DNA of 64,000 bases from Subtercola boreus (GCF_003399645.1 NZ_NBXD01000029.1:1-64000), one strand, 5' to 3'. Numbered from the stretch's first letter, positions 26,889 through 36,550 are shown. Numbers and translations: made by a program. The notes: generated by a model from the sequence alone, not told the origin.

Positions 26889-27920
26889 GTGGACGGCAGA
26901 AAACGCGGCAAGGGGGCGCCGACGCTGACCGATGTCGCTGAGCTCGCGGGTGTCTCCCTCGCGACGGCGTCGAAGGCGATGAACAACGTGAGCCAGGTGC
27001 GCGCCGAGACGCGGCAGCGGGTTCTCGACGCCGCGGCCACCCTCTCGTTCACCCCGAACCCGTTCGCCAAAGCACTCAATTCGGCCACCACCGGAACGAT
27101 CGGGATGCTCACGCAAGACCTCGACAACCGGTTCGTACTGCCGGTGCTGCTGGGGGCCGAAGACGCGTTCGGCGCCGGGTCGACCTCGGTGCTGCTGGCC
27201 GACGCGCGAAGCGACTCCGTGCGCGAGAGGCACCAGCTCAGCATGCTGCTCGCGAAACGGGTGGATGGGCTGCTCGTCGTGGGGCGCACGACGAACCCCC
27301 GGGCATCCCTCACTGCCGCGTTGACGGTACCGGTCGTCTACGTCTACGCGCCCTCCGTCGACCCAGCCGACCTCTCGTTCACTCCGGACAACTTCGACGC
27401 GGGGCGCCAGGCGGTCGAACACCTGCTCTCCCGTGGGCGGCGCCGCATCGCGTTCATCAATGGCGACCCCTCGTACACGGCCGCACAGGACCGCGTAGCC
27501 GGGGCATCCGCCCGGCTGGCCGAGGCCGGTCTCGAGCTCGTCGGCGGCAATGACCTCTTCGGCCCCTGGGGTGAACGCTGGGGCCGAAGGTGCACCGAGT
27601 CACTCGTCGATTCGGGGGTGGCCTTCGACGCCCTGCTCTGCGGCAGTGACCAGCTCGCGCGGGGTGCCCTCGACCAGCTGCGCGAGAGCCGCCTCTCGGT
27701 GCCCGACGATGTCGCAGTGATGGGTTTCGACAACTGGGATGTGCTCGCCGAGGAGGCCCGGCCGCCGCTCACCAGCGTGGAGATGAACCTGCAGGAGCTC
27801 GGTCGGGCCGCAGCCCAGGAGCTCGTCTCCGCCATCGGCGGAGGGAGCGCCCGGGGTGTGCGGCGCGGCTCGGTGCGCGTGGTGCCGAGGGAGTCCACGG
27901 CATCCTGGTCGCACCGCTGA
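26889..27920 (+). CDS. LacI-family regulator of the first sugar locus
   Basis: 343 aa, GTG start preceded by GGGAGG. The HTH is LTDVAELAGVSLATASKAMNN (residues about 12-32), followed by the hinge and a periplasmic-binding-protein-like effector domain (GTIGMLTQDLDNRF, VAVMGFDNWDVLAEEARPPLTSV). It is divergent from the CUT1/GH31/GH127 operon and most likely binds the palindrome at 26739-26756 until an arabinose- or xylose-derived inducer arrives. Confidence 0.92.
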   Translation: MDGRKRGKGAPTLTDVAELAGVSLATASKAMNNVSQVRAETRQRVLDAAATLSFTPNPFAKALNSATTGTIGMLTQDLDNRFVLPVLLGAEDAFGAGSTSVLLADARSDSVRERHQLSMLLAKRVDGLLVVGRTTNPRASLTAALTVPVVYVYAPSVDPADLSFTPDNFDAGRQAVEHLLSRGRRRIAFINGDPSYTAAQDRVAGASARLAEAGLELVGGNDLFGPWGERWGRRCTESLVDSGVAFDALLCGSDQLARGALDQLRESRLSVPDDVAVMGFDNWDVLAEEARPPLTSVEMNLQELGRAAAQELVSAIGGGSARGVRRGSVRVVPRESTASWSHR

Positions 27921-27935
27921 GCCGCGCCCCACGGT

Positions 27936-29780
27936 CTACTTCGTGTAGGTCAGCGTGTTCGACACCGCCACGACCGTCACGACCGCGGCCATGATGAAGC
28001 CCCCGATATAGGGATTGTTCGTCGCCCGGTAGATCTTTCGCGTCACCACTGCGGCCACCGGCAGGATGATCAGGATCGGGAACAGCCAGATGCTGTTGAT
28101 GCCCCCGAACCCGGGAATCAGGTCGCCCGTGACGAAGAAGTGGGAGTACTGCGCGACAACCAGGATCAGCGGAGCGATCGCGTTCGCGAGGGCCAGAACC
28201 GCCGTGTTGCCCCACTCGCGACCGAAGATCGTGAAGCGGTTGAAGGCGTTGATCGCCACTGAGTTCGCCAGGAAGTAGACCAGGAAGAACGGCAGGTAGA
28301 TCAGTGCGATGGCGAGCTTGTTCGGAGTGAACGTCGGAATCGCCAGCACCCAGAGCCGGAAGTCGGTGGTGAAGAAGTACGCGAAGACGAACACCAGCAC
28401 GAACGCCGACGCGACCACGATGAGGCCGAGAAGAATTCCCTGGCCGAACTTCTTCCAGCCGGGCAGCACACCGATCTCGCGGAGGTCCAACCCGTTCTTC
28501 CGCCCGAACGCGAGGTACGAGACGGCCATGATCACCACGGCGACCACGCCGTTGACGGAGGCCCAGAGGGCGATGATCCAGACGGCGCCCTGGGGGTTCA
28601 GCGGCGGGTCGCCGAGAAAGCTGACGGCTCCGACCGACTTGTCGGCGCTGATGATCCAGTAGCTGACACCCGACACGATGGCCGAGATGACGAGCCCGCC
28701 CCAGAACCAGAGGAGACCGCCGCGGCTGTTCGGCTGCAGCGCCGCCGTTCTCGTCGTGCGAAGACCGGCGAAGGCGCGGGTGCCGAGCAGGGCGATCGCG
28801 AAAGCGACCAGGAACATCCCGAAGCCGACGAGGCCGAGCGCGTTGAAACCCTCCTTGACCTGCCAGATCTGGGAGCCGGGCGCGATCGGATCGGGGGTAC
28901 CGAGCGATTTGTCGAAGAACGTCAGCAGCGAGGTGACCTCCTGCTTCGAGAAGGGGCCCCAGGGGTGGGTCTGGGCGGGATTGTCGATCTCACGGATGGC
29001 GTCTGTGCCATCGACGGTCTGGGTGTACGTGGTGTACGACTCCTTCGCCGGCGTCCCCGAGGCGTCCGCTCCGAAGTTCAGGAACGACTGCGCGTTCGGC
29101 GTGCCGATGTACTCCCGCGGGGGTGTGAGTTCGGCACCGCTCTTGTCATAGCTCCGAAAGAAGAATTCGTCGTACTGGTCGGCCATCACGCCGACATCGC
29201 GGTTGCCGTAGTAGTTCGTGTAGGCGCCGGCCGAATCGACGTAGATCGGGTCGTTGTCGACGAGGTAGACCGACCTGATGAGAGGCGTCGCGGCCGCATC
29301 GTCGAGCGGGATGGCCCAGTTCGCGGCACGGGCACCGTTCGAATGGCCGCTGATACCGATCTTCGTCGTGTCGACGTACGGCAGGCTCGCGATCTCCTTC
29401 ACTCCGTCGTACATGCCGGTTGCGGCATCCATCTCGTGGCCCTCCTGCAGCGGGTCGGAGGAGGCATGGCCGTACATGTCGATCGAGAGCACCACGTAGC
29501 CGCGGCGAGCCAGCTCGACGTAGTTGGAGTCCTGCATCTCCTTGTTGTTCCACCAGCCGTGCGCCAGCACGATCGCCGGGCGCTTGTCGGTCTCGCTGGC
29601 GCCGTCGGGAACCAGCAGGAGTGCGCTCATCGTCTTGCCCGAGCCGGTCACCCACGACATGTCGTGGATCGTGGCCGTGCCGCCCGAGGACTGCACGATC
29701 GAGGCTCCGATGGAGGAGACCAGCATGAGCACCAGCGAGAGCACGAGCCAGAACGCTGGCCTTCGCACATTCTTCTTCAC
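27936..29780 (-). CDS. Alpha/beta-hydrolase fused to a seven-segment membrane domain
   Basis: 614 aa, GTG start. A first membrane segment (residues 9-29) is followed by an alpha/beta-hydrolase domain of the dienelactone-hydrolase/acyl-peptidase kind: PAIVLAHGWWNNKEM, SIDMYGHASSD, nucleophile Ser in GISGHSNGARAAN and a late His in NPAQTHPWGPFSK. From about residue 310 there are seven or so hydrophobic helices with short loops. The hydrolase domain would face the outside if the first segment is a signal anchor. I know of no assigned function. It lies between the two sugar loci, ends 15 bp from the convergent LacI gene, and could deacylate or de-esterify imported plant polysaccharide fragments, which is speculation. 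Confidence 0.8.
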   Translation of the reverse strand: MKKNVRRPAFWLVLSLVLMLVSSIGASIVQSSGGTATIHDMSWVTGSGKTMSALLLVPDGASETDKRPAIVLAHGWWNNKEMQDSNYVELARRGYVVLSIDMYGHASSDPLQEGHEMDAATGMYDGVKEIASLPYVDTTKIGISGHSNGARAANWAIPLDDAAATPLIRSVYLVDNDPIYVDSAGAYTNYYGNRDVGVMADQYDEFFFRSYDKSGAELTPPREYIGTPNAQSFLNFGADASGTPAKESYTTYTQTVDGTDAIREIDNPAQTHPWGPFSKQEVTSLLTFFDKSLGTPDPIAPGSQIWQVKEGFNALGLVGFGMFLVAFAIALLGTRAFAGLRTTRTAALQPNSRGGLLWFWGGLVISAIVSGVSYWIISADKSVGAVSFLGDPPLNPQGAVWIIALWASVNGVVAVVIMAVSYLAFGRKNGLDLREIGVLPGWKKFGQGILLGLIVVASAFVLVFVFAYFFTTDFRLWVLAIPTFTPNKLAIALIYLPFFLVYFLANSVAINAFNRFTIFGREWGNTAVLALANAIAPLILVVAQYSHFFVTGDLIPGFGGINSIWLFPILIILPVAAVVTRKIYRATNNPYIGGFIMAAVVTVVAVSNTLTYTK

Positions 29781-29951
29781 GTCTTGTTACCTGCTTCATT
29801 GGGGGTGTGTGAGGGCGCGCTGAGACGGGGCGGATGCCCGTGCCGAGCGCAGCTCCCACCGTAGAAGACGGGCGGCCGCCCAGGGTCGCCCTCTCAGTGC
29901 CCCCCACACCCTCCCCCGCGGCGGAGGGCCCGGGCAGACCGGGGAGGAACG

Positions 29952-29957
29952 TAGGAT
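29952..29957 (+). promoter_or_regulatory. -10 box for the XRE/MmyB regulator (leaderless type)
   Basis: TAGGAT followed by 6 nt and the GTG at 29964, without a Shine-Dalgarno sequence at usual distance. Confidence 0.5.
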
Positions 29958-29963
29958 CGACGG

Positions 29964-30806
29964 GTGGAACACGGGGACAACGCACTGGGAGAGTTTCTGC
30001 GGGCACGGCGGAGCCTTCTCGACCCGGCCGACTTCGCGGTTCTCGACCACGGGCAGCGCCGCGTCGAGGGGCTGCGCCGGGAGGAGCTCGCCTTTCTCGC
30101 CGGCGTGAGCACGCACTACTACGCCCGGCTCGAACAGGGGCGGGCGAGGCATCCCTCCCGGGCCGTTCTCGACTCCCTCGCGCGCGCCCTCGAGCTCGGC
30201 GACGAGGCGAAGAAGCACCTGCACGCCCTCGCTGAAGACCTGCCACTGGTGAAGGTGGCGGCCCGACGGAACGAGCGGGTCAGCCCCGAGCTGCTGCGCC
30301 TGCTCGACCGCTGGAGCGACCAGCCGGTGGCGGTGATCGGCCGTTACCGCGATGTGCTTACGTCGACGCCTCTGGCCCAGGCCCTGAACCCGGGTTTCGC
30401 GCCGGGGCACAACCTGCTGTACGAAGCGTTTCTGTCGCCCGCCGGCGAAGGCTTCTACGTCGACTGGGAGATCGTCGCCGCCGGGGCCGTCGCGGGACTG
30501 CGCAGCTCGGCGGGCTCCGACCTCGCCGACCCGCAGCTGAAGGAACTCGTCGACGAGCTCTCCCGCCGCTCCCCCGAATTCCGCCGTATCTGGGCACGCC
30601 ACGACGTTCAGGAGCGCACCAGCGGCACGAAGCGCTACCTCAATCCGCTGGTCGGCCCGCTCACGCTCGAGTATCAGACCTTCCGCGTGAACGAGGCCCC
30701 CGACCAGACGCTCTTCGTGTTCTTCGCCGAGACCGGCTCTGTGAGCGAACAGGCTCTCGTGCTGCTCGCGTCGTGCGCAGAACTGAGCGACGCGAACCGG
30801 GGCTGA
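29964..30806 (+). CDS. XRE-type regulator with MmyB-like ligand-binding domain
   Basis: 280 aa, GTG start. An N-terminal Cro/XRE HTH (LGEFLRARRSLLDP ... RREELAFLAGVSTHYYARLEQGR) is followed by the MmyB-type PAS-like domain from about residue 105 (LLRLLDRWSDQPVAVIGRYRDVLTSTPLAQAL ... FRRIWARHDV ... LTLEYQTFRVNEAPDQTLFVF). Such regulators in actinobacteria usually control an adjacent reductase or hydrolase. Here the divergent neighbour is the membrane-fused hydrolase, the most obvious target. Confidence 0.88.
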   Translation: MEHGDNALGEFLRARRSLLDPADFAVLDHGQRRVEGLRREELAFLAGVSTHYYARLEQGRARHPSRAVLDSLARALELGDEAKKHLHALAEDLPLVKVAARRNERVSPELLRLLDRWSDQPVAVIGRYRDVLTSTPLAQALNPGFAPGHNLLYEAFLSPAGEGFYVDWEIVAAGAVAGLRSSAGSDLADPQLKELVDELSRRSPEFRRIWARHDVQERTSGTKRYLNPLVGPLTLEYQTFRVNEAPDQTLFVFFAETGSVSEQALVLLASCAELSDANRG

Positions 30807-30911
30807 CACCGGCTCACGAGGCGCCATGACGCGAGTGTCGGCCGTCGACTTGTAAGGTGACAGAGGGGAACGAAAGCGCCGCCCGGCGCTGTTCCGCCCG
30901 ATGGAGGGACG

Positions 30912-31976
30912 ATGGCTCGATCGGCGCGTGGGGCTGCCACGATGCAGGATGTCGCGGCTCTCGCCGGAGTGTCGGTGAAGACCGTCTCGAACGTGCTGTC
31001 GGGGTACGAGCACGTCTCGGCGAAGATGCGTGAGCGGGTCATGGGCGCGGTGGGCGAACTGGACTACGAGATCAACGTCTCGGCCCGCAACCTGCGGGTC
31101 GGCAGCACCCGGGTACTCGGGCTCGCTGTGCCAGAGCTCAGCCAGGCCTACTTCGCCGAACTCGCCGACGCGGTCATCCGGGCGGCAGGGGCCCGCGGGT
31201 ACACGGTTCTCATCGAGCAGACGATCGTCGACCGGTCGCTCGAGATCAGCGCGGTGGCCGCCATGCGCCGGCACTCGATCGACGGCCTGATCTACAGCCC
31301 GCTGGCCATCGGGCCGGGCGATGTCGAGCAGCTCGACGTCGACTTTCCGCTGGTGGTGCTGGGCGAACGCGTCGAGGGCAGCCGCGCAGACCATGTCACG
31401 ATGTCCAACGTGCAGGCGATGAAGGCCGCAACCCTGCACGTGCTCTCGCTCGGTCGGCGACGGGTCGCCGTGATCGGGGCGCAGCCCGACGGGCCTGTCG
31501 GAACGGCCGCCTCCCGGTTACGGGGCTACACCGAGGCGCTGGCCGACTACGGCATCGAACAGGACCCCGACCTCATCATCACCGCCGCTCTCTGGCACCG
31601 CACCTACGGCGTCGAGGCCATGGAGCGGCTGCTCGCCAGCGGCGTTCCGTTCGATGCGGTCGTCTGCTTCAACGACGCCCTCGCGCTCGGCGCGCTGCGG
31701 GCGCTGCACAAGCACGGCCGTCGTATCCCCGAAGACGTCGCGGTCGTCGGCTTCGACGACATCGAAGACTCGGCGTACTCGACCCCGTCGCTCACCACCG
31801 TCTCTCCCCGGCGCGATGAGATCGCGCAGAAGGCGATAGACATCCTGATCGATCGCATCGAGGGGCCCGACACACGACTGGCCCCGCTGCACGTCGAGAC
31901 CGGATATGAGCTCATCGAACGGGAGTCCTCGGCCGGCGTGCGCGTCGAGCGCGAGGCTGCCGGGATTTCTTCCTAG
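30912..31976 (+). CDS. LacI-family regulator of the second sugar locus
   Basis: 354 aa; GGAGGG lies about 4 nt before the ATG. HTH TMQDVAALAGVSVKTVSNVLSG, hinge region, then the effector domain (VLGLAVPELSQAYFAELADAV, VVCFNDALALGALRALHKHGR, VAVVGFDDIEDSAYSTPSLTTV). It lies directly upstream of the second CUT1 importer in the same direction. The spacer carries a promoter and a perfect palindrome with the central CG typical of LacI operators, so it probably represses that operon. Confidence 0.92.
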   Translation: MARSARGAATMQDVAALAGVSVKTVSNVLSGYEHVSAKMRERVMGAVGELDYEINVSARNLRVGSTRVLGLAVPELSQAYFAELADAVIRAAGARGYTVLIEQTIVDRSLEISAVAAMRRHSIDGLIYSPLAIGPGDVEQLDVDFPLVVLGERVEGSRADHVTMSNVQAMKAATLHVLSLGRRRVAVIGAQPDGPVGTAASRLRGYTEALADYGIEQDPDLIITAALWHRTYGVEAMERLLASGVPFDAVVCFNDALALGALRALHKHGRRIPEDVAVVGFDDIEDSAYSTPSLTTVSPRRDEIAQKAIDILIDRIEGPDTRLAPLHVETGYELIERESSAGVRVEREAAGISS

Positions 31977-31982
31977 GTCGAG

Positions 31983-32011
31983 TTGACAGTGGTGCCGACG
32001 TCGCCTACTGT
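31983..32011 (+). promoter_or_regulatory. Strong sigma-70-type promoter of the second sugar operon
   Basis: -35 TTGACA (31983-31988) and -10 TACTGT (32006-32011) at an exact 17-bp spacing. The predicted start of transcription falls inside the palindrome at 32015-32032. Confidence 0.8.
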
Positions 32012-32014
32012 CTC

Positions 32015-32032
32015 ATTTACATCGATGTAAAT
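32015..32032. promoter_or_regulatory. LacI-type operator of the second sugar locus
   Basis: ATTTACATCGATGTAAAT, a perfect 18-bp palindrome beginning 4 bp after the -10 box. A repressor bound here would block initiation or clearance. Confidence 0.85.
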
Positions 32033-32095
32033 TTGATGCCCACCACTCAAGAGAGTTCCCACACAGAGACGTTGGGAGCAGTAAGTAGGTACTCA

Positions 32096-33361
32096 GTGAA
32101 GAAGCTGATCGGAGTCGTCGCAGCAGCCGGATTGGTTGCCGCGGGGCTCTCAGGATGCGCCGGCTCCTCGAGCGACCAGGCCAGCGGCCCGGTCGCACTC
32201 ACCTTCTGGCACGGCTACACCGAAGCCGACGGAGGTGTGCTCGACGACATCGTCAAGAACTTCAACGCTTCGCAGAGCGACATCACCATCACGACCCAGA
32301 CGAAGACCTGGGCCGTCATCGACGACACACTGCTTCCGGCGCTGTCGTCGAAGAACGGGCCCGACATCGTCGCGATGACCTCCGACCGCCTGCCGGTCTA
32401 TGCTCAGAAGAAGGCGCTCGTCGACCTCGACGACTTCTACGGCCAGTCCTCGAGCAATACCTCGGCACTCAAGGCCGAGGCCGTCGCGATGGAGACCGTC
32501 GACGGCAAGAAGTACGGCGTGCCGAGCGGGTTCGTTCCGCTCTCGGTCATCTACAACAAGACCCTCTTCGCCGCGGCTGGTATCACGGCCTTCCCGACGA
32601 CCTGGGACGAATGGGTCGCCGACGCGAAGAAGCTCACCGTGGACTCCAATGGCGACGGCACCCCCGAGCAGTACGGTCTGGCCCTGCCCGACCACGCCAC
32701 CGTCGGCAACGGCGTCTGGCCGAGCCTGTTCGAGGGCAACGGCGGCTCGATCACGAGTGACGACGGCACCGAGTCGACCATCGACTCCCCCGAGAACGTC
32801 GAGACGCTGACCTACTGGTCCACGGCGATCCAGAACGACAAGATCTCCCCGACCGGACTCGACGGCATTGCCTCCGACAACCTCTTCAAGGCCGGCAAGG
32901 CCGCGATGGAGGTCGGTGGCCCGTGGATGGCCGGGGTCGCGACATCCTCGAACATCGACTACGGACTTGCTGCCATCCCGGCGGGCCCGAAGGCCCAGGC
33001 CGCTTCGGCCATCGGCATCTCGCTCGGCATCACGGCGCAGACCGACGCGAGGAGCCAGCAGGCGGCAGAGAAGTTCCTCGCCTACTTCAACGACAAGACC
33101 ACGGCCACGAAGTGGTCGCTCGGTTCGGGCTGGCCGCCGCTTCGCACAGACGTCAGTGCCGCCGACGTGTCGGCGAACGCCACCGTCGCGAGCCTGACCG
33201 AGATCGCTCCCAACACCGTCGCACTGCTTCCCGGCGTGGTCAACAGCACCGACGTGCTGACGGCCATCGACACCGCCACGCAGAAGGCCGTCGCCGGTGG
33301 CGACCCGAAGCAGTTGCTGAGTGACGCTTCGACGAGCATCCAGCAAGCCCTCACCAACTAG
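32096..33361 (+). CDS. Sugar ABC transporter substrate-binding lipoprotein (CUT1)
   Basis: 421 aa from the GTG at 32096, which puts Lys-Lys directly before the hydrophobic signal segment; an ATG at 32036 is in frame but lacks a ribosome site. The lipobox is LSGC (AAGLSGCAGSS). The mature protein is an extracellular family-1 binding protein (VALTFWHGYTEADGGVLDDIV, IVAMTSDRLPVYAQKKALVDLDD, KAAMEVGGPWMAGVATS). It is the first gene of an operon with two permeases, a GH1-like enzyme and GH51, so the ligand is probably an arabinose-containing oligosaccharide. Confidence 0.92.
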   Translation: MKKLIGVVAAAGLVAAGLSGCAGSSSDQASGPVALTFWHGYTEADGGVLDDIVKNFNASQSDITITTQTKTWAVIDDTLLPALSSKNGPDIVAMTSDRLPVYAQKKALVDLDDFYGQSSSNTSALKAEAVAMETVDGKKYGVPSGFVPLSVIYNKTLFAAAGITAFPTTWDEWVADAKKLTVDSNGDGTPEQYGLALPDHATVGNGVWPSLFEGNGGSITSDDGTESTIDSPENVETLTYWSTAIQNDKISPTGLDGIASDNLFKAGKAAMEVGGPWMAGVATSSNIDYGLAAIPAGPKAQAASAIGISLGITAQTDARSQQAAEKFLAYFNDKTTATKWSLGSGWPPLRTDVSAADVSANATVASLTEIAPNTVALLPGVVNSTDVLTAIDTATQKAVAGGDPKQLLSDASTSIQQALTN

Positions 33362-33424
33362 CTCGACCGACGACGTGGGGCGGGCGCGGAACACCACAGC
33401 CGCCCGCCCCACCCAGGAGCACCC

Positions 33425-34378
33425 ATGACCACCCAGAATCTCGCGCCGTCCAGGCCATACCGACCGCCCGCCCAACTCGGCGGCCGCACCCCGCTGAACG
33501 GAACGTTCAAGCGGCGGGCCACGATCGTCGGCTTCCTCGCTCCGGCCCTCATCATCCTCGCCGCCTTCGTGGGCTGGCCGATGATCTCGGCCCTTCAGCT
33601 GTCGTTCACGGATGCGAGTGGGTTCGGCACCCCGGAGTTCGTCGGCCTCGACAACTACCTGAGGGTGTTCAGCGACACGGAGATCCTCCAGGCCATGGGC
33701 AACACCGCCCTGTACTCGGTGTTGTTCACCCCTACAGCCATCGTCGTGGCCCTGGTGCTCGCTCTCGCGATCAACAGCCCCCGCCTGCCGTTCCGCGGTT
33801 TCTTCCGCTCCACCCTCTTTCTGCCGTTCATCGTCTCGCTCGCTGTGGCCGCCTTCGCGTGGTCGTACCTGCTCGACCCGCAGATCGGTCTGCTGAACTA
33901 CTGGCTGCAGGCCGTCGGCATCCGTATCGGCAACGTGCTGCAAGACCCGAACCTCGCGATGCCCACCGTGGTACTCGTCGCGGTCTGGAAGAACTTCGGC
34001 TTCTACATGGTGATCTTCCTCGCCGGTCTGCAGGACATCCCGACCAGCCTCTACGAGGCCGCACAGCTCGACGGCGCCAGCGTCTGGAAGCGGTTCACCA
34101 ACGTCACCTTCCCCATGCTCAGCAACACGATGGCGTTCGTTGTGATCGTGGCGCTGATAGCCGCGCTGCAGGCGTTCGACCAGATCTACGTGCTCACCGG
34201 CGGGGGGCCGTACCGCAGTACCGAGACGATCGTCATGCAGATCTACCAGTCGGGATTCAAAGACCTCGACCTCGGCTTCGCCTCTGCCCTGTCGTATGTG
34301 CTGCTCATCGTCACACTGCTGCTCAGTCTCGCGCAGTTCCTCTTCTTCGGTCGTCGCTCAAAGGACATCAACTCGTGA
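33425..34378 (+). CDS. CUT1 sugar ABC transporter permease (MalF-like)
   Basis: 317 aa; CAGGAG lies 6 nt before the ATG. Six membrane segments and the EAA loop SLYEAAQLDGASVWKRFTNVTFP. The stop overlaps the next permease start by 4 nt (GTGA). Confidence 0.94.
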   Translation: MTTQNLAPSRPYRPPAQLGGRTPLNGTFKRRATIVGFLAPALIILAAFVGWPMISALQLSFTDASGFGTPEFVGLDNYLRVFSDTEILQAMGNTALYSVLFTPTAIVVALVLALAINSPRLPFRGFFRSTLFLPFIVSLAVAAFAWSYLLDPQIGLLNYWLQAVGIRIGNVLQDPNLAMPTVVLVAVWKNFGFYMVIFLAGLQDIPTSLYEAAQLDGASVWKRFTNVTFPMLSNTMAFVVIVALIAALQAFDQIYVLTGGGPYRSTETIVMQIYQSGFKDLDLGFASALSYVLLIVTLLLSLAQFLFFGRRSKDINS

Positions 34379-35250
34379 CCGCTCTCGCCCGCTCCGGTGT
34401 TCTGCCGGTCACCCGCACCCACTCCAGGCACCGGGGCGACCCGATGCGCTGGGTCTTCTTCGCCGTGCTGCTGGCCGTCACCTTCGCCATCATGCTGCCG
34501 GTGCTCATCATCGTCTTCACGGCCTTCAAACCCGCCTCCGAGGTGAATGCCTTCCCGCCGACGCTCTTTCCGCACCAGTGGACCCTCGCCAACTTCGAGG
34601 CGATCTTCTCCGAACTGCCCTTCGGCCGGCTGATCCTCAACAGTTTCGGTTTCGCCGGCGGCGTGACGGTCTTCGCCCTGGTCTTCGACTCCCTCGCGGC
34701 CTACGCGCTGGCCCGGCTCGATTTTCGCGGCTCCCGCATCCTGCTGATCGTCATCATCGCCAGCCTGATGATCCCGTTCCAGGCGACCCTCATCCCGATC
34801 TACCAGTTGGTGTCGCAGCTCGGCTGGGTGAACACCTTCGCCGGCCTGATCGCCCCACGGGCGGCCGATGCCTTCGGCATCTTCTTCCTCCGCCAGTTCT
34901 TCCTCTCCCTCCCCCGCGACCTCGACAACGCGGCCCGCATCGACGGCGCCTCGGAGTGGCGGGTGTTCCGAAGTGTCGTGCTGCCGAATGCGGTTCCGGC
35001 CCTTCTCACGCTCGGCATCTTTCTCTTCGTGAACAACTGGAACGACCTGCTCTGGCCCCTGGTCTTCACCACAGACCAGAACATGGGAACGATCACCTCG
35101 GGCCTCACCCTGCTCACCGGCCCGGGCGGCATCATCCCGCAGGGAGTGATGATGGCGGGCGCCCTGATGGCCGTGCTGCCGCTGGCCATCCTGTTCCTGC
35201 TCGTGCAGCGCCGCTTCATCGAGTCCGTCGCGACCTCGGGGCTCAAATGA
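34375..35250 (+). CDS. CUT1 sugar ABC transporter permease (MalG-like)
   Basis: 291 aa, GTG start inside the upstream stop; longer upstream frames are only overlap with the previous gene. Six membrane segments, EAA-type loop DLDNAARIDGASEWRVFRSVVLP. Its stop overlaps the glycosidase start by 4 nt (ATGA). As at the first locus, no ATPase gene is present. Confidence 0.94.
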   Translation: MTALARSGVLPVTRTHSRHRGDPMRWVFFAVLLAVTFAIMLPVLIIVFTAFKPASEVNAFPPTLFPHQWTLANFEAIFSELPFGRLILNSFGFAGGVTVFALVFDSLAAYALARLDFRGSRILLIVIIASLMIPFQATLIPIYQLVSQLGWVNTFAGLIAPRAADAFGIFFLRQFFLSLPRDLDNAARIDGASEWRVFRSVVLPNAVPALLTLGIFLFVNNWNDLLWPLVFTTDQNMGTITSGLTLLTGPGGIIPQGVMMAGALMAVLPLAILFLLVQRRFIESVATSGLK

Positions 35251-36539
35251 CACGCCAGACGGGCCAGTCGATGAAATGGTTCGACGACGGAGAGCTGCAC
35301 TTCGCCCTGGGCATCGAAGACACCTTCGTGCCGCAGAGCCGCCCGGGTGAGCGCGCGATCGACGAATACGAACTCACCGACCACTACGCGCAGGTCGAGA
35401 CAGACCTCGCGCTGGCCAAGGGTGTCGGCGCCGATCTCCTCCGCTGGGGCGTGCCGTGGTACCGCATCGCGCCCGAGCAGGGGCGATGGGACTGGTCGTG
35501 GATCGACAGGGCGATGGCCGAGTTCGAGCGCCTCGAGCTGCGGCCGATCGTCGACCTGCTGCACTACGGCACCCCGCTCTGGCTCGAGAACCAGTTCGCG
35601 AACCCCGACTATCCGCAGCACATCGCGGAGTTCGGTGCCCGCTTCGCCGACCGCTTCGCCGCCGTCGCCACGGACTATACGCCCGTGAACGAGCCGATGA
35701 TCCACGCCCTCTTCTCGGGCGAGTACGCCTACTGGCCGCCCTACCTCGAGGGCCCGCGCGGCCTGGCGAGCATTGCGACGAGCCTCGCCAAGGGCTTCGT
35801 GCTGACCCAGCAGGGTATCGCCGACGTTCTTGGCGAGCGCGCGAGCTTCGTGCACGTCGACGCCGGCATGCGCTACGTCGGCGATGTGGATGCCGCGGAG
35901 CACCGGCAGACCGTCGAACGGCTCCGGCACCAGAGTTATCTCGTCGAAGACCTCGTCACCGGTAATGTGGGCCCCGATCATCCGCTGCTCGCGCAGCTGC
36001 TGAGCGGCGGAGTCACCGACACCGACCTCGACTGGTTCGCCCGCAATGCGGTTCGCCCCGACGTGATGGGGGTCAACTACTATCCCCGTCACTCGACGGA
36101 GGTCTTCGAAGCGGGGGTGCACCACGGCGGCGGTTTCGCCGATCCGAGGCCGTTCTTCGACGCCGGATGCGACGGGTTGGCCGAGGTGCTCACCCGGTAC
36201 GCCGAGCGATACGGTGCGCCGGTCATGCTCACCGAGACCTGCGTCACCGGCACGGTCGACGAGCGCCTGGCCTGGCTGGACGACTCGGTGGCCACACTGC
36301 ACCGGCTCCGCGGCGAGGGTCTTCCCGTCGTCGGAATGACCTGGTGGCCGCTCTTCGACATGTACGAATGGACATACCGGCACAGCACCGCCCCGCGAAA
36401 GGATCACCTGCTGACCATGGGGCTGTACGACCTCGTGGAGTCCCCCGGCGGCACCCTCGAGCGGCACCGCAACCCGGTCGCCGACCGGTTCCAGCAGCAC
36501 GCAACCGCCGCCCTCGCCCCCTCATCCGCTTCAGCCTGA
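35247..36539 (+). CDS. GH1-like glycosidase
   Basis: 430 aa, ATGA overlap with the permease. A TIM barrel of clan GH-A: early LHFALGIEDTF, LLRWGVPWYRIAPEQGRWDW, acid/base Glu149 in YTPVNEP, VMGVNYYPRH, nucleophile candidate Glu330 in MLTETC and WWPLFDMYEW. The usual GH1 TENG is TETC here and the protein is somewhat short, so it belongs to a divergent branch often annotated as family 1 glycosyl hydrolase or beta-glucosidase. No signal peptide; it acts on imported sugar. Its exact specificity (beta-glucosidase, beta-xylosidase or other) cannot be set from sequence. Confidence 0.75.
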   Translation: MTRQTGQSMKWFDDGELHFALGIEDTFVPQSRPGERAIDEYELTDHYAQVETDLALAKGVGADLLRWGVPWYRIAPEQGRWDWSWIDRAMAEFERLELRPIVDLLHYGTPLWLENQFANPDYPQHIAEFGARFADRFAAVATDYTPVNEPMIHALFSGEYAYWPPYLEGPRGLASIATSLAKGFVLTQQGIADVLGERASFVHVDAGMRYVGDVDAAEHRQTVERLRHQSYLVEDLVTGNVGPDHPLLAQLLSGGVTDTDLDWFARNAVRPDVMGVNYYPRHSTEVFEAGVHHGGGFADPRPFFDAGCDGLAEVLTRYAERYGAPVMLTETCVTGTVDERLAWLDDSVATLHRLRGEGLPVVGMTWWPLFDMYEWTYRHSTAPRKDHLLTMGLYDLVESPGGTLERHRNPVADRFQQHATAALAPSSASA

Positions 36540-36550
36540 AAGAGACCTGC

